Shown here piece by piece: positions 50,561 through 56,498 of a stretch of DNA of 56,498 nt. Position 1 is the first letter of the stretch; the number at the start of each line of letters is the position of its first letter. The position numbers and the translations under genes are program-made. The notes below the pieces were generated by a model. It worked only from the letters and a program-made list of their open reading frames with translations, was not told the DNA's origin and did not search any database. Origin of the DNA: Candidatus Thalassospirochaeta sargassi (GTDB taxonomy: Bacteria; Spirochaetota; Spirochaetia; UBA9216); contig JAQQAL010000049.1 of assembly GCA_028532855.1 (NCBI GenBank), positions 1 to 56,498 of the forward strand, read 5' to 3'.

Positions 50561-51414
50561 TTACTTGTATCCTTGAGATTCAAATAAATCGGTTTAAGAT
50601 GCTTTGAAATTGTTGAAACAACCTCATCTAAAGAAATATATTCCGACTTTATTCTTTTGAGAAATGCCTCCCATAAGCCAAGGTTCCGGGCATCAGTTGA
50701 AAATCCCTCAGAAAAGACTGCCGGATTGTCGGGTAATACAGTATGTCTTGTATTGAATGTCTGTCTTACAGCCTCAGAAATAGTGTTTCCGGAAAGTGAG
50801 TTTTCCTTAAGAATCTGATGAATATCATAGAAATCCTTCATCCTGCTGTTCAGTGCATCCAGGACAATCATAGCTTCAAACTTCTCCGCAATAACAGATT
50901 CCAGTTAATAAGCGAGTACTCTGAATCCATCTTCGCCGAGTAACTGCGGATAGTCCATTTCAACCGGAGCAGGATAAACGGAATCTCCGAATCCAAAATC
51001 AAGTTTAAGATTAGTTTTCATATTTCCCAGGGTGCAGAGTATTTTCATACGTTTCCCCTGGTAGTCTGCACCTTCGGTAATATCAGTAAATTCAATTGTA
51101 TCAATGTGAAAGTTAAGACCGTCATCGGCATCAATAGTCAATATATCAGTCATGATTTTTCTAAGCTCTGATTCTTCTCTTGATACATTAGAACCGAGTA
51201 AATCAATGTCTTGTGTCGGTCTGCTTGAAAAACCGGATAATGAATAGAGAAGGAGTCTTCCTTTCAGGTAGAAAGAATCCGGATATGAGGATAATGATAT
51301 TCTTCTTAGAAAACCTTCCTGCATATACAGACGTGAGACTAGAGTGTAATCAAGGCCGGATTCTTTAGAGAAATTCTTCAGTCTTGCCTGGATTGACGCT
51401 GATATATTTTTCAT
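50557..51414 (-). pseudogene. AbiEii/AbiGii-type nucleotidyltransferase toxin with in-frame stop
   Basis: The first frame (51414-50905, 169 aa) has the DUF1814/AbiEii nucleotidyltransferase motif YLKGRLLLYSLSG, then RPTQDIDLLG with the catalytic Asp pair. A TAA at 50905-50907 follows VLAY, and the same frame continues LESVIAEKFEAMIVLDALNS and RMKDFYDIHQIL to 50557. That continuation is the expected next block of the family (usually YPxESVIAEKFEA). A single nonsense codon therefore splits an otherwise complete ~286-residue protein. The toxin is likely inactive unless the stop is read through. It overlaps its antitoxin gene by ATGA. Confidence 0.82.
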
Positions 51415-52013
51415 ATAAGCACCTCAAGATATTGTCTTAGAACAGAACTGATTTTGAGGTTTTTCGCATATGAATTGAGTTTATTCAGGTTCTTTTCCTT
51501 ACTCTTTATGTATTCTCCCAGTGCTTCTTTCATAATATCTATCCCTATTTTATTCCGGAATCTGATTACATCGCAGATTGTTTTTTCCCTGTCGTATATC
51601 TGTATAGTTTCTCCTGAATCAAGCTTTTCAGTTGTGATTCCTGTTTTGTAAAACTCCCCGGAGAAATAAAAAAGTTTAACAGGCGGGTAGTCTGGGGTTT
51701 TTACTTTCCGGCTTTTAGGAATGGCAATATGTATATCAGGAGGGTCCCAGGTTGTTAGATCGTAGAAAGAAAGTGCAGACCCCATACATATGATCCCATC
51801 AGGAATAGAGAGTTGAGATTCAATAAGTGAACTGTATTGGCTGTTTTCAGTAAGACTGAATAGCCCGTGTTTTACTTTTATTATTGTTCCGTCTCCCTGA
51901 AGTTCTTTTAGATGAGAATGATGAATCCCTTGTTCTTTAATATCCCTGGTGCGTACGTATCCTGATTGTTGTCGGAATATTTCAAGAATTTTCTCACGGG
52001 TATTCTGTTTCAT
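51411..52013 (-). CDS. AbiEi-type antitoxin
   Basis: A 200-residue protein of the AbiEi family (type IV toxin-antitoxin antitoxin). It has an N-terminal winged helix (EKILEIFRQQSGYVRTRDIK, then HHSHLKELQGDGTIIKV) and a C-terminal domain with GIICMGSALSFYDLT and IQIYDREKTICDVIRFRNKIG. It appears intact and starts the operon with the toxin gene. AbiE systems give phage protection in other bacteria. With the toxin gene broken, the antitoxin may persist as a solitary DNA-binding repressor. Confidence 0.85.
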   Translation of the reverse strand: MKQNTREKILEIFRQQSGYVRTRDIKEQGIHHSHLKELQGDGTIIKVKHGLFSLTENSQYSSLIESQLSIPDGIICMGSALSFYDLTTWDPPDIHIAIPKSRKVKTPDYPPVKLFYFSGEFYKTGITTEKLDSGETIQIYDREKTICDVIRFRNKIGIDIMKEALGEYIKSKEKNLNKLNSYAKNLKISSVLRQYLEVLI

Positions 52014-52145
52014 TAACTGACATTATACACGTTATTTAGCGCTATGTGAAGTCTTAAATGTCAGAGAAATAATGTTCGTATACAGGTTTCAGGGAATTAA
52101 ATTGACACACAACTGACACACTAACGACTGAAAAATCATCAGGAC

Positions 52146-52184
52146 AAAAATAAAGCCTTATTTAATAAGGAATTACATAAGGCT
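52146..52184 (-). terminator. terminator downstream of the tRNA-like fragment
   Basis: On the minus strand AGCCTTAT pairs with ATAAGGCT (plus-strand arms 52154-52161 and 52177-52184), followed by a T-rich run (plus-strand A-run at 52146-52153). It sits just past the 3' end of the tRNA-like fragment, where a tRNA terminator would lie. Confidence 0.7.
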
Positions 52185-52191
52185 GGTAAAA

Positions 52192-52212
52192 TGGGCCCAC
52201 TAGGACTTGAAC
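52192..52212 (-). tRNA. tRNA 3'-end fragment (T-loop and acceptor strand)
   Basis: On the minus strand GTTCAAGTCCTAGTGGGCCCA gives a canonical T-loop (TTCAAGT), the 3' T-stem strand CCTAG and a seven-base acceptor strand. The 5' T-stem strand needed to pair (CTAGG) is absent: the sequence before the loop is CTGAG, from the dispersed repeat. It is therefore a fragment, not a working gene. The break is in the T-arm, a usual place for integrase crossover. Confidence 0.55.
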
Positions 52213-52338
52213 TCAGTGTGCTTCCTTATGTTGTCCATATACTGCTGTATTTAGCAGCATATGGAGAGCTTATGTAGTAACCTTTCCGTATATTGCTTCT
52301 CAGTTTATATAATAAAGGCGTCGGTATCAGCGTCGATA
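52208..52338. repeat. dispersed hairpin repeat, copy 2
   Basis: A ~130-bp element very similar to 56131-56262 across its length: the shared left part AACTCAGTGTGCTTCC, the core hairpin CTGCT-GTATTT-AGCAG with flanking CATAT/ATATG, a middle GTAACCTTTCC block, TATAATAAA and a right end GCGTCGATAG. There is no coding potential. The left end merges with a tRNA 3' fragment, as in copy 3. Confidence 0.82.
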
Positions 52339-52452
52339 GATTACAAGATTAATCGACTTCAATAAATTCTCTAAATATACTGAACGAACTACTATGCTTG
52401 ACCATAATTATTACGCTAAATTGCGTAAAAAGCCATCGCACGTCGATCTCCT

Positions 52453-53316
52453 TCATTCTTCCGAATCTGGGCAGGATTTTACATCCAAATCTTCCGGTTT
52501 TGTGAAGCTGTCTTCCATAATGGACGCCATCATCTTCGCCATCATCCGGCCTGCTTTTACAGGCGCAATTCTGCTTAGAAGATCCATCAGCTTTGCATCT
52601 TTCCCAACGAGAATTCTTGGGGAGCCCTTTTCAATCCCTTTAATAATAGTAGCAGCCGCACTCTCGGCAGAGGTCGTTTTATTAGCCTGCTTGTCCGACT
52701 GGAATTTCGCTTCCGTAGTTGATATTCCGGAGTTCCTTGTGATATTCGTACTCACTCCGCCCGGGAACACTACCGAAACACTAATTGAGGTTTTAGACAG
52801 CTCAGCCCTAAGCCCTTCGGTCAGAAGCTTTACCGCGGCCTTTGATGCGCCGTACAATGTCTGCCCCGGTACAGGCAAAAATCCTCCCATACTGGACACA
52901 TTGACTATATGAGCCGTATTCTGTTCTCCCAGATAAGGCAGAAAAGCTCTTATCATCAGCATTGTTCCATATACATTGATATCGATAACCCGTTTGATTT
53001 GGTCATAGCTCAATTCGTTGAAAGGCACAAAGGGCTGAATTATCCCTGCATTATTGATTAGAACATCTATTCCTTTATGTATCTCATTTATTTGCTCCGG
53101 AAGTGAACAAACTGCTGCTCTATCTGTGATATCAGCGACATGTGTCGAAAGACGCGCTGCATCCGTTCCGGAAAGCTGTTTTGTTTCATCTAGTGATGCC
53201 TGATTAACATCGATTGCTGCAACCCTGTTGCCTTTGTTTAAAAGCTGTAAGACCAACTGCCGCCCGATGCCGCTGCCGCCTCCGGTTACTACTACTGTTT
53301 TCTTGATAAGTTTCAT
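52453..53316 (-). CDS. short-chain dehydrogenase/reductase (SDR)
   Basis: A 287-residue classical SDR. The cofactor motif is VVTGGGSGIGRQ, with Asp in AAIDVNQ favouring NAD(H). The NNAG motif, the Ser in NVSSMGG and the YGASKAA catalytic Tyr/Lys pair are all present. The last ~70 residues form a variable substrate domain with DUF-like helices. It is the third gene of a minus-strand operon, 9 bp after the dioxygenase-like gene. The substrate is unknown. Confidence 0.88.
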   Translation of the reverse strand: MKLIKKTVVVTGGGSGIGRQLVLQLLNKGNRVAAIDVNQASLDETKQLSGTDAARLSTHVADITDRAAVCSLPEQINEIHKGIDVLINNAGIIQPFVPFNELSYDQIKRVIDINVYGTMLMIRAFLPYLGEQNTAHIVNVSSMGGFLPVPGQTLYGASKAAVKLLTEGLRAELSKTSISVSVVFPGGVSTNITRNSGISTTEAKFQSDKQANKTTSAESAAATIIKGIEKGSPRILVGKDAKLMDLLSRIAPVKAGRMMAKMMASIMEDSFTKPEDLDVKSCPDSEE

Positions 53317-53325
53317 ATTACCCCC

Positions 53326-54135
53326 TTACCATTTCAACGCTATTCCGCGCTTGCCGACTATGTAATCATCAAAAATTACTTTACCATTTCGTCCTGCTAT
53401 GCCCTGACAGACATGTAGCGGCAACAGGTGTTCTTCCCTGGGATTGCAATAGCGGGCGAAAGGTGCTTCCGTCCAGTTTGCCAGCCGATGAGCACGAACT
53501 TCCTGCTCTTCCGTTTCACAGCATGTTTCAATCAGCCAATCCTGAAAGGCATCATTATCTGGATCAGCAGGCGCATTCTCATCCAAAGAAAAAGCCCGCA
53601 TGTTATGAAAGGAAAACCCGGAGCCGATTATCAGGATATTGCGGCTCATCAATTCCTGTAGAGCCTCCCCTATCCGGACATGTTCTGCTGCGTTTAATTT
53701 CTTTTTAAGTGACAGCTGGGTAACAGGAATATCCGCTTTCGGATAAATCACTTTCAATGGAATGAACACACCATGATCCAGCCCCCGGTTGGAATCTCCC
53801 CGGGCCTTAATACCGTTTTTGTTCAGCAATTCGATGACTTTTGCAGCAAGTTCAGGTGCTCCGGGAGCCGGATACTCGATTTCATAAGCTGCCTGCTGAA
53901 ACCCGTAGTAATCATAAAGCAGCTTAGGCTCTCCGGAGGTAATTATAGTCGGGATCCGTTCTTCCCAATGAGCGCTGATTACTAGGATTTCATCGTGTAC
54001 GGGCAGAATGGAAGAGAGGCCTTTCAGAAACGAAATAAGCCGGTCATGACCCATACCGCCTAAAACCGGAAACGGGCCGCCTCCATGGGGGAGGTAGACA
54101 ATCGTCCCTTTGGACAATTTGTTTTCATCTTTCAT
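53326..54135 (-). CDS. LigB-type extradiol dioxygenase family protein (4,5-DOPA dioxygenase-like)
   Basis: A 269-residue class III extradiol ring-cleavage dioxygenase family protein like E. coli YgiD. Metal-binding and catalytic histidines are in YLPHGGGPFPV, SAHWEE, GLDHGVFIPL and GSGFSFHNM. Family members open catechol-type rings or act on DOPA. Ring cleavage needs oxygen, so a role under oxygen exposure or on another substrate is possible in a presumed anaerobe. It is the middle gene between a flavin-type reductase and an SDR. Confidence 0.85.
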   Translation of the reverse strand: MKDENKLSKGTIVYLPHGGGPFPVLGGMGHDRLISFLKGLSSILPVHDEILVISAHWEERIPTIITSGEPKLLYDYYGFQQAAYEIEYPAPGAPELAAKVIELLNKNGIKARGDSNRGLDHGVFIPLKVIYPKADIPVTQLSLKKKLNAAEHVRIGEALQELMSRNILIIGSGFSFHNMRAFSLDENAPADPDNDAFQDWLIETCCETEEQEVRAHRLANWTEAPFARYCNPREEHLLPLHVCQGIAGRNGKVIFDDYIVGKRGIALKW

Positions 54136-54150
54136 ACTCTACCTCACAAA

Positions 54151-54840
54151 CTAATATCCCAGAAACGGATCGTTTATAATCTGACTCTTCTTAACTCCTG
54201 CTTTTTTAAGATTCTCTGTAACCTGATTAATCAGTTTTGGATTACCAGAAATATAGAAGTAGTCAGCCCTGCTGCTACTCGCAAGATGTTCATCGAGCTT
54301 CCGGTAAAAATTATCCCGGGATTCAATGAAGGCTGTATTTGAGCTTCCCCATGATTCCAGCTCGTTCATAAAGATATGAGAATCGGATACAAAGAACAGT
54401 TCGGTCTCAAATTCTGATTTTTCAGAATCAATTTGTTTGTAGAGGGCACGAATTGGGGTAATACCGATACCGCCGGCAAGAAAAAGCAGTTTGCTTTTAG
54501 TCTTGGGGAGCTTAAACCAGCCAAAGGGTCCTCGCAGCTTCAAGTGGTCCCCTGGATTCATAGCCCGTAATTTATCCTTGAAATCGCTGGGTTTATCTAT
54601 AATTTTCGTACCGATTTTAATTACGCCCTCATCAGGAGTAGACGCTATACTGAAGCTTCTAGATTTCTTCCCTGTAATTTTCTTATCCGGAAAAGAAAAT
54701 AATCCATGCTCACCCGGAGTCCAGGTCAAGCCGCCCGGAATTTCAAAATCAAAGACCCAGTAATCTCCAACGGGATTTTCCTTGTTAATAAGTTTGATTT
54801 TATTATTCTTAAAAATTCCTCTAAAATCTGAAAGTTTCAT
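54151..54840 (-). CDS. FAD/NAD(P)-binding ferredoxin reductase-type oxidoreductase
   Basis: A 229-residue FNR-family protein with an N-terminal FAD-binding barrel (the RSFSIAST motif that binds FAD) and a C-terminal NAD domain (LFLAGGIGITPIRALY, then FYISGNPKLINQV). It lacks a 2Fe-2S domain, so it may pass electrons directly or through a separate carrier. It is the first gene of the operon, divergent from the marR gene, and likely supplies reducing power to the LigB-type enzyme or handles quinones. Confidence 0.85.
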   Translation of the reverse strand: MKLSDFRGIFKNNKIKLINKENPVGDYWVFDFEIPGGLTWTPGEHGLFSFPDKKITGKKSRSFSIASTPDEGVIKIGTKIIDKPSDFKDKLRAMNPGDHLKLRGPFGWFKLPKTKSKLLFLAGGIGITPIRALYKQIDSEKSEFETELFFVSDSHIFMNELESWGSSNTAFIESRDNFYRKLDEHLASSSRADYFYISGNPKLINQVTENLKKAGVKKSQIINDPFLGY

Positions 54841-54870
54841 ATCGACTCCTCGTTACAATGCTTAATAATG

Positions 54871-54918
54871 ATAAATTATAATAATATTATATCACAATAT
54901 TTTATTATTATAATTTAT
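54871..54918. promoter_or_regulatory. 16-bp inverted repeat pair between the reductase and marR genes
   Basis: ATAAATTATAATAATA (54871-54886) and TATTATTATAATTTAT (54903-54918) are perfect inverted copies separated by 16 bp. Each arm also contains the small palindrome ATTATAAT. The layout, with one site near each divergent start, fits binding of two MarR dimers. Confidence 0.7.
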
Positions 54919-54967
54919 TACCAAAGTACTCAACAAGTCAAGAAAAAAGTGCTATATTGATTGTGTT

Positions 54968-55375
54968 ATGGATTTTTTACCTGCTAACATACAAGTTTTT
55001 TACTTCTTCCAAAACTTATCAGAGGAAATTAAATCTGAGCTGTCAAAAGGAGCTGAAGGATTCAGCCCGACTGAAATTGATATACTTATAAACCTGGGCT
55101 CCCCGCTGCGGATGAATGAATTGGCGAAAGCTGTTTACTGCCTGCCGACCAACATCACAGCACTGGTCGTTAAATTAGAAAATGATAGTTTCGTTGAAAG
55201 AAAACGCTCCACCCAGGATAAGCGGGTTATTGAGGTAGCCCTTACCGAAAAAGGATTAGAATCCAGACAAAAAATAATCGACAGAATTTCAGCCGTCATA
55301 AGAGAAAAATCACCCCTCAATGATGATGATTATAATAAGATTATGGAAATGATTTTAAACAATATGTCAAGGTAA
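54968..55375 (+). CDS. MarR family transcriptional regulator
   Basis: A 135-residue regulator with a winged helix (LGSPLRMNELAKAVYCLPTN, then ITALVVKLENDSFVERKRS) and the beta-wing STQDKRVIEVALTEKG typical of MarR. Dimerisation helices flank it. It is divergent from the reductase/dioxygenase/SDR operon with operator-like repeats between, so it probably represses that operon until a phenolic or quinone ligand appears (inference). Confidence 0.9.
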   Translation: MDFLPANIQVFYFFQNLSEEIKSELSKGAEGFSPTEIDILINLGSPLRMNELAKAVYCLPTNITALVVKLENDSFVERKRSTQDKRVIEVALTEKGLESRQKIIDRISAVIREKSPLNDDDYNKIMEMILNNMSR

Positions 55376-55381
55376 TACGAG

Positions 55382-55955
55382 CCACAATTCTTCATTGTCA
55401 AATCTACTATAAAACGCAAAGATCGACTCTTCCTATCATTAATTGCCAAACTCTCAAAAAGAGCAATCAACCACCTGACATTGGTTAAACCTTCAACTCT
55501 TCTTGATTGGCAACGCAGATTCATTAAGAATTACTGGAGCTACATACATATAACACCTGGCAGGAAGCCGGTATCAAGCGAAATAAAGAGGCTCATTCTT
55601 GAGATGAAGCAAACCAACCCGCTTTGGGGCTGCCATCGTATAGCTTACGAGTTGAAGAAAATATATATTGATTTGAACCCTACAACTGTAAACAGAATCA
55701 TTCAGACTTTTAGAAAGCAGGGTAAAATTCAGCCAACCGGCGGCTGGAAAAAGTTTCTAAAATCTCATTGGGAGACTCTTTTTGCTATGGATTTCATGAC
55801 GATTGATACATTACTCGGGAAGAGATTGTATCTTTTACTCATAATAGAATTGAAATCAAGAAAAATTGTCCGCTGTAATATAACTGAACATCCGTCACGC
55901 GAGTTCGTTAAACAACAGATTCAACTCTTCTCGGGGAGTGTAAAATACACTAATA
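55382..55955 (+). pseudogene. integrase-core (rve) transposase fragment, truncated at both ends
   Basis: A frame without a proper start encodes KRKDRLFLSLIAKLSKRAIN, then LVKPSTLLDWQRRFI, KPVSSEIKRLILEMKQTNPL-WGCHRI and the rve core LFAMDFMTIDTLLGKRLYLL, then IIELKSRKIVRCNITEHPS. This is the IS481-like family in which LVKPxTLLxWHRR precedes the DDE domain. Sequence beyond HPSREFVKQQIQLF is lost, so only the first catalytic Asp (AMDF) remains. A frame stays open to 56134, but past ~55955 it reads through unrelated DNA. Confidence 0.75.
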
Positions 55956-56083
55956 TAGCAAAATTACCCCATTCAACCAGTCCAATCACCTTTTTTCTGG
56001 CGTCAGTCCAAAATTTTGGCCAAAAAAAAGAGTTCAGCCAAATTGACCAAACTCCTAATCTCTTACCCCGAAAGGGTTTATTT

Positions 56084-56169
56084 TGCCCAGAACTGGACTC
56101 GAACCAGCACGTCCGTGAAGACACTATACCCTGAACTCAGTGTGCTTCCTTATGTTGTCCATATACTGC
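56084..56169 (-). tRNA. tRNA-Leu-like pseudo-tRNA (intact 3' half, diverged 5' half)
   Basis: On the minus strand the 3' half is a good type II tRNA: a TTCAGGG anticodon loop (CAG, Leu), a long variable arm GTCTTCACGGAC, a T-arm GCTGG-TTCGAGT-CCAGT and acceptor strand TCTGGGC. The full 86-nt length fits tRNA-Leu. The 5' half lacks the matching GCCCAGA acceptor strand and a regular D-arm, and instead is the dispersed repeat. CCA is not encoded. It is probably a recombination product and not functional. Confidence 0.5.
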
Positions 56170-56262
56170 TGTATTTAGCAGCATATGAAGGGGTTATGCA
56201 GTAACCTTTCCATATAAAGCTTCTGGGCTCGTATAATAAAAGCGTCAGTTCTGGCGTCGATA
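56131..56262. repeat. dispersed hairpin repeat, copy 3
   Basis: A ~130-bp copy of the element at 52208-52338, with the same left end (AACTCAGTGTGCTTCC), the core hairpin around 56162-56188, the GTAACCTTTCC block and the right end GCGTCGATAG. Differences are mostly scattered point changes. Both full copies join tRNA 3' sequence on the left. Confidence 0.82.
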
Positions 56263-56325
56263 GCTGCAAGCAATATATGAAAAACTATATAAAGCAATAA
56301 TCTCTTACGGGGTAAGGGTTTAGAC

Positions 56326-56356
56326 ATAAAAAAAGCACCCTGTTAAAAGGTGCTTT
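56326..56356 (-). terminator. terminator of a minus-strand transcript entering from the right
   Basis: On the minus strand AAAGCACC pairs with GGTGCTTT (plus-strand arms 56332-56339 and 56349-56356) with a 9-nt loop and a T-run (plus-strand A-run from 56327). It follows a tRNA-like 3' end at 56359-56376. Confidence 0.75.
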
Positions 56357-56358
56357 CA

Positions 56359-56498
56359 TGGGCCCACTAGGACTTGCCTTTCAGTCGACAACGTCGTGTT
56401 GTCTCCTTACAGGCCGCCTCAAGCGCCTGTCGCCGACATCGTGTCGGCTAATCCTCCCTATACGGTCGGCGGCACTTTCAGTTCAAGTCCTACCGGTG
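56359..56498 (-). ncRNA. multi-hairpin structured element ending in a tRNA-like acceptor sequence
   Basis: TAGGACTTG (from 56368) and CAAGTCCTA near the window end form a long outer stem. Inside lie three tight hairpins: GACAAC/GTTGTC (56387-56403), ACAGGC/GCCTGT (56409-56430) and GCCGACA/TGTCGGC (56432-56448). The minus-strand 3' end (CAAGTCCTAGTGGGCCCA) repeats the tRNA fragment at 52192-52212 and leads into a terminator. It may be a structured RNA or the folded end of a mobile element; the window edge cuts the right side. Confidence 0.4.

Larger units (their letters stand above)
52014..52452. other. non-coding region with tRNA fragment, terminator and dispersed repeat
   Basis: This 439-bp gap holds the antitoxin promoter, a terminator for minus-strand transcription, a tRNA 3'-end fragment and the second copy of the dispersed repeat (listed separately). 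The remaining ~110 bp before the SDR gene contain no recognised element; the SDR gene ends at 52453. Confidence 0.5.

Noticed and set aside
50905-50907. Recoded stop (selenocysteine or similar) in the AbiEii gene
   Set aside because: The codon is TAA, which is not used for selenocysteine or pyrrolysine, and no adjacent recoding hairpin stands out.
48005-56262. Dispersed repeats as integron attC sites
   Set aside because: The required GTTRRRY/RYYYAAC core pair is not visible, and the integrase remnant has an arm-binding domain that integron integrases lack.

Overview
Overview: the window looks like a chromosomal piece of an anaerobic or facultatively anaerobic spirochaete (Spirochaetia, free-living Spirochaeta/Sediminispirochaeta type). 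This is inference from exported proteins with spirochaete-style processing regions (AFAGGQQE, AIAGGQQE, IFAMGSSE), oxygen-sensitive enzymes (a glycyl radical enzyme with its activase, and an aldehyde:ferredoxin oxidoreductase), two nearly adjacent two-component systems, and frequent GTG/TTG starts. No rRNA gene, intact tRNA gene or CRISPR array was found. Layout: (1) 0-5.7 kb holds a same-strand run with a gene tail, a DUF1576 membrane protein, a small soluble protein, an SBF-like transporter, an M20 peptidase and a YfcC-family carrier. (2) 5.7-22.1 kb is a large carbohydrate catabolic island: DeoC-type aldolase, FGGY sugar kinase, VOC protein, glycyl radical enzyme plus activase, SMP-30 lactonase, IclR regulator, xylose-type ABC transporter (XylF/G/H), mandelate-racemase-family dehydratase, tungsten-type aldehyde oxidoreductase with a MoaD-like protein, a second IclR regulator and a YgiN-like monooxygenase. 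Shared palindromes in the divergent promoters suggest one regulon. Lactonase plus sugar-acid dehydratase plus aldolase suggests non-phosphorylative oxidation of a pentose-like sugar, but the glycyl radical enzyme and the AOR are unusual partners. This is the best candidate in the window for an undescribed pathway. (3) 22.2-34.2 kb is a signalling and envelope region: DUF2202 ferritin-like protein and NapH-like Fe-S membrane protein facing each other across operator arrays, two paralogous OmpR-type systems with a class III nucleotidyl cyclase between them, a porin-like protein, a secreted protein, and a diguanylate cyclase preceded by attenuator-like hairpins. An 11-bp-spaced CACA-type repeat precedes four of these units. 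(4) 34.2-47.9 kb holds ordinary transport and housekeeping units: TetR/methyltransferase pair, FecBCD-type uptake, nagB, polar amino acid ABC transporter, MacAB-TolC-like exporter, DUF523-DUF1722 protein and a PhnB-like protein. (5) 48-56.5 kb is a decayed mobile region: fragments of three transposase families, an integrase N-terminus with a frameshift, an AbiE toxin-antitoxin pair whose toxin gene carries an in-frame stop, three copies of a dispersed hairpin repeat joined to tRNA 3'-half sequences, and a multi-hairpin element at the right end. An intact operon (SDR, LigB-type dioxygenase, flavin/NAD reductase) with a divergent MarR regulator sits inside it. All calls rest on reading motifs by eye; no database search was possible.
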